Shown here one piece after another: positions 47,194 to 58,195 of a DNA stretch of 64,000 nt (positions are counted from its first letter, which is position 1; each line of letters opens with the position of its first letter). The DNA is from Prunus persica (taxonomy: Eukaryota > Streptophyta > Magnoliopsida > Rosales > Rosaceae): positions 27,265,402 through 27,329,401 of the forward strand of contig NC_034011.1 in the NCBI RefSeq assembly GCF_000346465.2, given 5' to 3'. A model generated the notes under the pieces. That model was not told where the DNA came from. It made no database searches and saw only the letters and a program-made list of their open reading frames with translations. The translations under genes and the position numbers were made by a program.

Positions 47194-47606
47194 TTTCCCT
47201 CCTCTTTTAATCTAACCTAATTACTGATAATACTAATCCAATAATAATTCTAAGATACGAACGTATGGAAGTGATTCATCGAAAGCGAATCACCAGAGAA
47301 CGACGCCTGTAAGTCACTCGGTCATTTACCCCGCTTGAGATTTTTTCCAAGCATTCCGCTTCCATCTGACGGCTGCTAACGACCCATTTGCCATAGCTCT
47401 GCGCTGTGGGTTTTCTGGTATGGTGACAGGCCAGTAGTCCGTCAGTATCCCCGCGGCCTCACGCACCATTGGGTCGCGGCCCAAACCCCAAAACCAATTT
47501 AGGGCCCTATGCTAACGTTTTGAGAGAATATTTTCACAAAAAGAAAACAAACGAACGAATTTTTCATAATGTGAACTTTGGAGAGGACGAAAGAAAGTTT
47601 AATTAA
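47194..47606 (-). promoter_or_regulatory. Presumed 5' UTR and promoter of the karyopherin gene
   Basis: About 410 bp between the start codon (47193) and a Helitron-like insertion. The first 300 bp are less AT-rich than the surroundings, as usual near a plant promoter (GGTCGCGGCCCAAAC near 47472). No TATA box I would assign with confidence, so the call rests on position. Confidence 0.45.
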
Positions 47607-47892
47607 TCTATCTATATATATAAAGCAAAGAATAGAGAATGGTGAAACATTCAAAATACCATAAAATGCCCTTAGTTAATGCAAACATTAAGAATTGAAA
47701 TTATTAATTAAATGAGGATAATATAGTAAATTCACAATTTTTTGTATTTTAAAATTTTAAATTAAAAAAATTCAGATAATGGATCCTATTTTTATGGAAC
47801 ACAACTATCTATTATATTTTTTAATTCTAAAATAAATTTTTTTTTGGAAAAAAAGCCTCTTACAGGCGCGGAAGTGCGTGCAGAGAGGCTAG
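47607..47892 (+). mobile_element. Short non-autonomous Helitron-like element
   Basis: 286 bp starting TCTATCTATATATATAAAGC and ending CTAG. It lies between A (47606) and T (47893), matching the Helitron rule of insertion between A and T with TC and CTRR ends. About 9 bases before CTAG is a small hairpin (GCGCG-gaag-TGCGT, 47866-47879). No target duplication is needed and no coding sequence is present. Confidence 0.65.
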
Positions 47893-47895
47893 TTT

Positions 47896-48272
47896 ACACA
47901 AAAGATCTGTCAAACCCTAGCTCACTGTACAGACGGGTATTGTTGAATCGGTTCAGTTTTTTTGACTTATGTTTTGACAGATCTTTTGTGTCCATTCGAA
48001 TACTCAATCTCTAATTTGAATTCTCATACTTTTTCCAATCAAATTGGACAGTCATAGCCTTTTATGTGGTCAACTCTAGCTCACGGTACAGACATATATT
48101 GTTGAATCGGTTCATTTTTTTTATTCATGTTTTGGCAGATCCTTTTTGTCTATTCGAACTCTTAATCTCTAATTTGAATTCTCATACTTTTTTGAATCAA
48201 ATTGGCAACTTCTAAACTTTGCTCTAGTCAACTCTAGCTCATTGTACAGACGTATATTGTTAAATCTTTTGT
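47896..48272 (-). repeat. 158-bp satellite, reversed block (about 2.3 copies)
   Basis: The reverse complement of the 158-bp unit seen at 52512-58195 (here CTAGCTCACTGTACAG, then CTAATTTGAATTCTCATAC). Its first 19 bp (47896-47914) are in forward orientation and form a perfect inverted repeat with 47973-47991, so the orientation switches at about 47915. It joins the 102-bp array directly near 48273. Confidence 0.85.
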
Positions 48273-51200
48273 ATCCTATATATCAGAGAACGCAACATCT
48301 TACCCGTAACTTATATAGTTAATAACTTATTTTTCTGAAAACACTATATCTTACCGGAAAGTTATAATGTAAAAGACCTATATATCTGAGAACGCAACAT
48401 CTTACCAGTAATTTATGGAGTAAATAACTTATTTTTCTAAAAACACCATATCTTACCGGTAAGTTATTGTGTAAAAGGTCTATAGATCTGAGAACGCAAC
48501 ATCTTGCCCGTAATTTATGGAGTAAATAACATATTTTTCTAAAAACATCATATCTTACCCTAAACAACATCTTCCCTATATATATTTGAAAACGCAACAT
48601 CGTACCCGTATTGTATTGATTAAATTGCATGTTTTTATGAAAACATCATATCTTATCGGTAAGTTATAGTGTAAAATGTCTATATATCTGAGAACACAAC
48701 ATCTTATCGATATTTTATTGAGTAAATAGCATGTTTTTCTAAAACCATCATATCTTACCTGTAAGTTATTGTGTAAAGGCCTATATAACTGAGAACGCAA
48801 CATCTTACCCATAATTGATGGATTAAATAACTTAATTCCTTAAAAACACAATATCTTATCGGTAAGTTATAGTGTAAAAGGCCTATATATCTGAGAACGC
48901 AACATCTTACCCGTAACTGATATTGTAAATAACTTATTTTTTTCAAAACACCATATCTTACCGGTAAGTTATATTATAAAATGCCTATATATCGGAGAAC
49001 ACAACATTTTATCCGTATTTTATTTAGTAAATAGTACGTTTTTCTAAAAACATCATATCTTACCGGTAAGTTATAGTGTAAAATGCCTATATATCTGAGA
49101 ATGCAACATCTTACCCATAATTTATGAAGAAAATAACATATTTTCTAAAAACACCATATCTTACGGGTAAGTTATAGTTCAAAAGGCCTATATATCGAAG
49201 AACGTAACATCTTACCCGTAGCTTATATAGTAAATACCTTATTTTTCTGAAAACACCATATCTTACCGGAAAGTTATAGTTTAAAAGGCCTATATATCTG
49301 AGAACGCAACATCTTACCCGTAATTTATGGAGTAACTAACTTATTTTTCTAAAAACACCATATCTTAAGGGTAAGTTATAGTGTAAAATGCATATATATC
49401 TGAGAACGCAACATCTTACCTGTAATTTATGGAGTAAATAACTTATTTTTCTCAAAACACCATATCTTACCAGTAAGGTATAGTGTAAAAGGCCTATATA
49501 TCAGAAAACGCAACATCGTACCCGTATTTTATTGAGTAAATAGCCTGTTTTTCTGAAAACACCATATCTTACTGGTAAGTTATAGTGTAAAAAGCCTATA
49601 TATCTGAGAATGCAACATCTTACTCGTAATTTATGAAGAAAATAACTTATTTTCTAAAAACACCATATCTTACCGGTAAGTTATAGTGCAAAAGACCTAT
49701 ATATCAGAAAACTCAACATCTTACCAATAACTTATATAGTAAATAACTTATTTTTTCTGAAAACACCATATTTTACCGGTAAGTTAGAGTGTAAAAGGCC
49801 TATGTATCTGAGAACACATCTTAATCGTAATTTATGGAGTAAATAACATATTTTTCTAAATACACGATATCTTACCAGTAAGTTATAATGTAAAAGGCCT
49901 ATATATCTGAGAACGCAACATCTTACCCGTAATTCAGGGAGTAAATAACATATTTGTCTAAAAACACCATATCTTACCGAAAAGTTATAGTGTCAAAGGC
50001 CTATATATCAGAAAACAGAACATCGTACCCGTATTTTATGGAGTAAATAGCCTGTTTTTCTGAAAACACCATATCTAACCGGTAAGTTATAGTGTAAAAT
50101 GCCTATATATATGAGAACGCAACTTCTTACCTGTAATTTATGGAGTAAATAACTTATTTTTCTGAAAACAGCATATGTTACCGGTAAGTTATATTTTAAA
50201 ATGCATATATATCTGAGAACACAACATCTTATCCATATTTTGTTGAGTAAATAGCATGTTTTTCTAAAAACATCACACATTACCTGTAAGTTATAGTGTA
50301 AAAGGCCTATATATCTAAGAGCGCAACATCGTAACCGTAACTTATATAGTAAATAACTTATTTTTCTCAAAACACCATATTTTACCGACAAGTTATAGTG
50401 TAAAATGCTTATATATCTGAGAACACAATATCATATCCGTATTTTATTGAGTAAATAACCTGTTTTTCTAAAAACACCATATCTTACCGGTAAGTTATAG
50501 TGTAAAAAGCCTATATATATGAGAACGCAACATCCTACCTATAATTTCTGGAGTAACTAACTTATTTTTCTAAAAACACCATATCTTACGGGACCGTTAT
50601 AGTGTAAAATGCCTATATATCTGAAAATGAAATATCTTACCCGTAATTTATGGAGTAAATAACTTATTTTTCTGAAAACATCATATCTTACTGGTAAGTT
50701 ATAGTGTGAAATGTCTATATATTTGAGAACGCAACATCTTACCCGTAATTTATGGAGTAAATAACATATTTGTCTAAAAACACCGTATCTTACGAGTAAG
50801 TTATAGTGTAAAAAGCCTATATATCTGAGAATGCAACATCTTACTCGTAATTTATGAAGAAAATAACCTATTTTCTAAAAACACCATATCTTACCGGTAA
50901 GTTATAGTGTAAAAGGCCTATATATCTGAGAACGCAACATCTTACCAGTAATTTATGGAGTAAATAACATATTTGTCTAAAAACACCGTATCTTACGGGT
51001 AAGTTATAGTGTAAAAAGCCTATATATCTGAGAATGCAACATCTTACTCGTAATTTATGAAGAAAATAACCTATTTTCTAAAAACACCATATCTTACCGG
51101 TAAGGTATAGTGTAAAAGGCCTATATATCTGAGAACACAACATCTTACCCGTATTTTGTGGAGTAAATAACTTATTTTTCTAAAAATACCATATATTTCT

Positions 51201-52511
51201 GGTAAGTTATACTGTAAAATGCTTATATAGCTCATAACGCAACGTCTTACCCGTAATTTATTGACTAAATAACTTATTTTTTAAAGAACACCATATCTTA
51301 CCGGTAAGTTTTAGTGTAAAATGTCTATATATCCGAGAACACAACATCTCATCTGTATTTTATTGAGTAAATAGCCTGTTTTTCTTTAAACACCATATCT
51401 TACCGGTAAGTTATATTGTAAAAGGCCTATATATCTCAGAACGCAAAATCTTAACCGTATTTTAAGGAGTAAATAACTTATTTTTCTAAAAACACTATAT
51501 CTTACCGGAAAGTTATAGTAGAAAATGCCTATATATTTGAGAACACAACATCTTATCCATATTTTATTGAGTAAATAGCCTGTTTTTCTAAAAACACCAT
51601 ATCTTACCGGTAAGTTATTGTGTAAAAGACCTATATATTTGAGAACGCAACATCTTACCCGTATTTTATGGGGTAAATAACTTATTTTTCTAAAAACACC
51701 ATATCTTACCGGTAAGTTATAGTGTAAAAAGCCTATATATCTGAGAACACAACATCTTATCCGTATTTTATTGAGTGAATAATATGTTTTTCTAAAAACA
51801 TCATATCTTACCGATAAGTTATAGTGTAAAAAGCCTATATATCTGAGAACGCAACATCTTACCCGTAATTGATTGAGTAAATAACTTGTTTTTCTAAAAA
51901 CACCATATCTCACGGTAAGTTATAGTGTAAAAGGTCTATATATCCGAAAACACAACATTGTACCTGTATTTTATTGTGTAAATAGCCTGCTTTTCTACCA
52001 GTAAGTTATAGTGTAAAATCTGAGAACGCAACATCTTACCTGTAATTTATGGAGTAAATAACTTATTTTTCTAAAAACACCATATCTTACCGGTAAGTTA
52101 AAGTGTAAAAGATATATATATATATATATATATATGAAAACAGAATATCTTACTCGTAACTTATATAGTAAATAAATTATTTTTCTAAAAACACCACACC
52201 TTACCGGTAAGTTGTAGTGTGAAAAGCTATATATCGGAGAACACAACATCTTACCCGTAACTTATATAACAAATAACTTATTTTTTTCAAAACACCACAT
52301 CTTACCGGTAAGTTATAGTGTAAAAGGCCTATATATCTGAGAACACAACATTTTACCCGTAATTTCTGGAGCGAATAACTTATTTTTTTTAAAACATCAT
52401 ATCTTACCGCTAAGTTATTGTGTAAAATGTCTATATATCTGAAAACACAACATCTTATCTGTAATTTATTGAGTAAATAGCTTGTTTTTCTAAAAACACC
52501 ATATCTTACCG
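48273..52511. repeat. 102-bp satellite array A (about 41 monomers)
   Basis: The unit runs from CTGAGAACGCAACATCTTAC through GGAGTAAATAACTTATTTTT and ACACCATATC to CTTACCGGTAAGTTATAG and GTGTAAAAGGCCTATATAT. Two variants alternate irregularly: TTTATGGAGTAAATAAC and TTTTATTGAGTAAATAGC. Each monomer has the perfect 12-bp palindrome CTTACCGGTAAG. The two 51-bp halves of the monomer match at 36 of 51 positions. Long open frames arise only because 102 is a multiple of three. Confidence 0.95.
52111..52135. repeat. (TA)n microsatellite inside array A
   Basis: About 25 bp of TA, expanded from the TATATAT present in every 102-bp monomer. A similar, shorter expansion occurs near 58769-58789 in array B. 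Confidence 0.9.
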
Positions 52512-54074
52512 TAAGCTAGGGTTATCTACATAAAAGTCTAGGAGTGTTCAATTTGAGTGGAAAAGGTATGAGAATTCAAATTAGAGATTGAAGATTCGAA
52601 TGGACACAAAAGATCTACCAAAACATGAATCAATAAAACTGAACCGATTCAACAATACCTGTCTGTTCCGTGAGCTAGGGTTGGCTACATAAAAGGCTAG
52701 GAGTGTCCAATTTGATTGGAAAAAGTATGATAATTCAAATTAGATATTGAGGATTCGAATGGACACAAAAGATCTGCCAAAATATGAATAAAAAAACTGA
52801 ATTGATTCAACAAAACCTGTCTGTACCGTGAGCTAGGGTTGGCTACATCAAGGCTAGGAGTGTACAAATTGATTGGAAAAAGTATGAGAATTAAAATTAG
52901 AGATTGAGGATTCGAATGGACACAAAAGATCTGCCAAACCAAGAGTCAAAAAAACTAAACAGATTCAATAATACCTGTCTGTACAGTGAGCTAGGGTTGG
53001 TTAGAGCAAAGGCTAGAAGTGCCCAATTTGGTTGGAAAAAGTATGAGAATTCAAATTAGAGATTGAAGATTCGAATGGACACAAAAGATCTGTCAAAACA
53101 TGAATCAATAAAACTGAACCGATTCAACAATTCCTGTCTGTACCGTGAGCTAGGGTTAGCTACATAAAAGACTAGGAGTGTCTAATTTGATTGGAAAAAG
53201 TATGAGAATTCAAATTAGAGATTGAGGATTAGAATGGACACAAATGATCTGCTAAAACATGAATAAATAAAAGTTAACAGATTCAACAATACCTATTGTA
53301 CAATGAGCTAGGGTTGGCTATAGCAAAGGCTAGAAGTGGCCAATTTGATTGGAAAAAGTATGAGAATTCAAATTAGAGATTGAGGATTCGAATGGACATA
53401 AAAGATCTGCTAAAAAATGAATAAAAAATGAACCGATTCAACAATACCCGTCTGTATAGTGTGCTAGGGTGGGCTAGAGCAGAGCCTAAAAGTGGCCAAT
53501 TTGATTCAAAAAAGTATGAGAATTCAAATTAGAGATTGAAAATTCGAATGGACACAAAAGATTTGTCAAAACATGAATCAAAAAAACTGAATCGATTCAA
53601 CAATACCTGTCTGTATCGTGCGCTAGGGTTGGCCAGAGCAAAGGCTAGAGTGGCCAATTTGATTGGAAAAAGTATGAGAATTCAAATTAGAGATTGAAGA
53701 TTCGAATGGACACAAAAGATCTGCCAAAAAATAAATAAAAAAAACTGAACCGATTCAATAATAAATATCTGTACCGTGAGCTAGGGTTGGCTACATAAAA
53801 GGTCAGGAGTGTCCAATTTAATTGGAAAAAGTATGAGAATTCAAATTAGAGATTGAGGATTCGAATGGACACAAAAGATCTGCTAAAAGATGAATCAAAA
53901 AATCTGAACTGATTCAACAATATTTGTTTGTACCGTGAGCTAGGGTTGGTTACATAAATGGCTTGGAGTGTCCAATTTGATTGGAAAAAGTATGAGAATT
54001 CAAATTAGAGATTGAGGATTCGAATGGACACAAAAGATCTGTCCAAAAAACTGAACCGATTCAACAATACTCGT
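52512..54074 (+). repeat. 158-bp satellite, forward block 1 (about 10 copies)
   Basis: The unit begins GAGCTAGGGTTGGCTACAT and includes CCAATTTGATTGGAAAAAG, ATTCAAATTAGAGATTGAGG and GGACACAAAAGATCTGCC, ending AACCGATTCAACAATACC. Starts fall near 52514, 52672, 52830, 52988, 53147 and so on, a spacing of 158-159. Units vary at roughly one position in ten by eye. Confidence 0.95.
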
Positions 54075-55692
54075 TGATAAATCCATAAATATACTCATTT
54101 ATGTACTCATTTTACTTAGGTTTTGTAAGAGAATTAGATTTAAAAAAGGGTTATTACTTCACTTTTCTGATTTTCAGCTTTTCTATGCTCTTAGAAAGTT
54201 TTTAGGGGAAAATTAACTTTTCAGTGGAATTTTGGTGCAAGTCGATTTGGAGATGAAAGCTAACATCTTGAAGTTCAATCTCTGAATTTTCTAGAATTTC
54301 CCACTGAGCCAATTGGTACAGTATTACAAGTAAAGCTAGCCCACGTGCAGACATGGCAGTTTCGTACATGTTACGTGAATGTGAAGAAACAGAAGCCTTC
54401 CCGAATTTTTTAAGTTACGTGCTATATATGGTTGGAAAGATAAGGCATTTATCTTTCTAAAATATATTTTTAATGATTTTTCTAGAAAGCCAAAAATCCC
54501 CAAATCGTATGACAATTGGGCTGAGCTGTATTTCCCTATGGAGTTAAGAATTGTGATTTTTACTTTTCTATTTGGATTCCTTATTTACCAAGACTTCTTG
54601 GACGACTTTTCAGTTAATTTTAGGGTTTAGAACTCGGATATAAGTGATATAAAAGGCCAGCCAAGGCTCTCATACCAGGATTCACGCCCTAAGGAGATCA
54701 ACCACACAAGAGGCGAAAGCTGCCAACGAGTTCTTTCTGTTCCTTTCTTCTTTTAATTTTCAGTTCTTATGTATTTATTTTTTGAGTTCATCCAAGAACA
54801 TGAGTAACTAATTTCTTGTTAGTTAGGGCTTAATCTTGAAGCCCTAAACATGATTTCAATTTTATAAACAAGTTTGAATGGATTTTCAGTTTCTACAAGC
54901 GTGATGATTTCGGTTTCTCTATGTTATGTGAATTTTGATATTTTGTTTCTTTAGTAGCTAACTTGGAAGCATGTATTGGAATTAAATTATTGTAGAACAT
55001 AGGTCAATTGCCATATTGAATGTGTTCTTGTTTGCAACGAATAATTGGGTTAAGAACTAGTTATGAGAAGTCGATTCTTGAATTCCTAATAACAAATGCC
55101 ATGTTTTAGGTTTTTTGTGACACTCATATTCTCTTTGATCTTAATGGATTCTTGATTGTTAATTTGAGTAAATGCCATACTAGATTTCAATTAAGAATAC
55201 AGGTATTGATGTAAATGCCATACACTTTACATACACCTAAGAGAGAATCATACAACTCGAGTCAAATACCATGATCTTATTGTGAGTGTCGTCATCATAT
55301 GTTTGCTAGAAATTGATTATCTATTATTGTTTATGGATTGATTGATTGTTTGGAGGTGGATAGTAAGTCTGAGCTATTGTTCTTGATTGATTTTAAACCA
55401 ATTTCTCTTATACTCTAATTTAAGTTCTCTTTTGTTTTCTTTTCCTTATTTTGTTTTATTCACAAAATCAAATCATAACCCCCCTTGGTGTTGGCGTGTG
55501 TGTGGAAGTCCTCGTGATTTCAATCTTTATTTTGTTTTCGTGTTTAATTGTGTTTTAGTTTTCATTGTGTGACATTGATAAACATCTCTTTAGATCACAA
55601 TCTCTGTGGAATCGACCATTGCTTGCTTACTATACTATCATTTGATTTGTGCACTTGCAAGGTTTTAATATTGTTGTTAAAAATTACCAACA
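54075..55692. mobile_element. Probable 1.6-kb solo LTR splitting the 158-bp array
   Basis: A non-repetitive 1618-bp insertion starts TGATAAATCCATAAATATAC and ends AAATTACCAACA. It has a TATA box (GTGATATAAAAGG, about 54646) and a 3' part (TCTCTGTGGAATCGACC, then TTTGTGCACTTGCAAGG) resembling Tat/Athila-type gypsy LTR ends. The flanks CTCGT and CTTAT differ only by CG to TA, compatible with a CpG-decayed 5-bp duplication. No coding capacity. The exact ends are less secure than for the other solo LTRs. Confidence 0.6.
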
Positions 55693-58195
55693 CTTATTTG
55701 TATAGTGAGCTAGGGTTGTCTAGAGCAAAGCCTAGAAGTGGCAATTTGATTCAAAAAAGTATGAAAATTCAAATTAGAGATTGAGAATTCGAATGGACAC
55801 AAAAGATTCGCCAAAACATGAATAAAAAAAATCGAACCGATTCAACAATATCTGTCTGTACCGTGAGCTAGGGTTGGCCAGAGCAAAGGCAAGAAGTGAT
55901 CAATTTAATTGGAAAAAGTACGAGAATTTAAATTAGAGATTGAGGATTCAAATTGACAAACAAGATCTGCCAAAAAATGAATAAAAAAAACCTGAACCGA
56001 TTCAACAACAAATGGCTGTACCTTGAGCTAGGGTTGGCTACATGAAAGGCTAGGAGTGTCCAATTTGATTGGAAAAAGTATGAGAATTCAAATTAGAGAT
56101 TGAGGATTCGAATGGACACAAAAGATCTGTCAAAACATGAGTCAAAAAAACTGAACCGATTCAACAATACCTGTCTGTACCGTGAGCTAGGGTTGGCCAG
56201 AGTAAAGGCAAGAATTGGCCAATTTGATTGGAAAAAGTACGAGAATTCAAAATAGAGTTGATGATTCGAATTGACACAAAAGATCTGCCAAAAAATGAAT
56301 TTAAAAAAATAAACCGATTCAACAATAAATGGCTGTACCGTGAGCTAGGGTTGGCTACATGAAAGGCTAGGAGTGCCCAATTCGATTGGAAAAAGTATGA
56401 GAATTCAAATTAGAAATTGAGGATTCAAATAGACACAAAAGATCTGATGAAAAATGAATAAAAAAAACTGAACCGATTCAACAATAAATGTCTGTACCAC
56501 GAGCTAGGGTTGGCTACATAAAAGGCTAGGAGTGTCCAATTTGCTTGGCAAAAGTATGAGATTTCAAATTAGAGATTGAGGATTCGAATGGACACAAAAC
56601 ATCTGCAAAAACATGAATAAAAAAAGCTCAACCGATTCAACAAGACCTATCTGTACCGTGAGCTAGGGTTGTTACATAAAAGGATAGGAGTGTCCAATTT
56701 GATTGGAAAAAGTCTGAGAATTCAAATTAGAGATTGAGGATTCGAATGGACACAAAAGATGTGTCAAAACATGAGTCAAAAAAACTGAACCGATTTAACA
56801 ATACCTATCTATACAGTGAGCTAGGGTTGGCTAGAGCAAAGGCAAGAAGTGGCCAATTTAATTCAAAAAAGTATGAGAATTCAAATTAGAGATTGAGGAT
56901 TCGAATTCACACAAAAGATCTGCCAAAAAATGAATAACAAAAAACTGAACCGATTCAACAATAAATGGCTGTACCGTGAGCTAGGGTTGGCTACATGAAA
57001 GGCCAGGAGTGTCCAATTTGATTGGAAAAAGTATGAGAATTCAAATTAGAGATTGAGGATTCGAATGGACAAAAAAGATCTGCTGAAAAATGAATATAAA
57101 AAAACTGAACCGATTCAACAATAAATGTCTGTACCGTGGCATAGGGTTGGCTACATAAAAGGCTAGGAGTGTGCAATTTGATCAGAAAAAGTATGAGAAT
57201 TCAAATTAGAGATTGAGGTTTCGAATTGACACCAAAGATCTGCCAAAAAATGAATTAAAAAAAACTGAATCGATTCAACAATAAATGGCTGTACAGTGAG
57301 CTAGGGTTGGCTACATGAAAGGCTAGGCGTGTCCAATTTAATTGGAAAAGTATGAGAATTCAAATTAGAGATTGAGGATTCGAATGGACAAAAAAGATCT
57401 GCTGAAAAATGAATATAAAAAAACTGAACCGATTCAACAATAAATGTCTGTACCGTGGCATAGGGTTGGCTACATAAAAGGCTAGGAGTGTGCAATTTGA
57501 TCAGAAAAAGTATGAGAATTCAAATTAGAGATTGAGGTTTCGAATTGACACCAAAGATCTGCCAAAAAATGAATTAAAAAAAACTGAATCGATTCAACAA
57601 TAAATGGCTGTACAGTGAGCTAGGGTTGGCTACATGAAAGGCTAGGCGTGTCCAATTTAATTGGAAAAGTATGAGAATTCAAATTAGAGATTGAGGATTC
57701 GAATGGACACAAAAGATCTGCTGAAAAATTAATATAAAAAAACTGAACCGATTCAACAATAAATGTGTGTACCCTGAGCTAGGGTTGACTAAATAAAAGG
57801 CTAGGAGTGTGCAATTTGATTGGAAAAGTATGAGAATTCAAATTAGAGATTGATGATTCGAATGGACACAAAAGATCTGCTAAAACATAAATTAAAAAAC
57901 CTGAACCGATACAACAATACTTGTCTGTACCGTGAGCTAGGGTTGGTTACATAAAAGACTAGGAGTGTCCAACTTGATTGGAAAAAAGTATGAGCATTCA
58001 AATTAGAGATTGATGATTCAAATGGACACAAAAGATCTGCTAAAAAATGAATCAAAAAATCTAAACCGATTCAACAATACCAGTATGTACCGTGAGCTAG
58101 GGTTGGTTAAATAAAAGGCTAAGAGTGTCCAATTTGATCTGAAAAAGTATGAGAATTCAAATTACTGATTGTGGATTCGAATGGACACAAAAGAT
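55693..58195 (+). repeat. 158-bp satellite, forward block 2 (about 16 copies)
   Basis: Same unit and orientation as 52512-54074, resuming after the insertion. It contains a recent two-unit duplication: about 310 bp from 57061 recur from 57380 with almost no differences. It ends within a unit at AAAAGATCT (58187-58195) and passes straight into the 102-bp repeat. Confidence 0.95.

Noticed and set aside
48319..52249. Minus-strand open frames with a 34-residue repeat (VRYGVFRKISYLLHKLRVRC type), also at 61329-62322
   Set aside because: They could be mistaken for a TPR- or PPR-like repeat protein. The period is simply 102 bp (3 x 34), frames open and close with random indels, composition is satellite-like, and there is no start, splice or conservation signal.
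52697..58055. Short minus-strand open frames in the 158-bp array (LLCSQP and FYIHFSADLFCPFESS types)
   Set aside because: 158 is not a multiple of three, so frames change each unit. These are by-products of the satellite.
52512..58195. Telomere-like CTAGGGTT words in the 158-bp unit
   Set aside because: Only one such word per 158 bp and no TTTAGGG tandem run; not telomeric.
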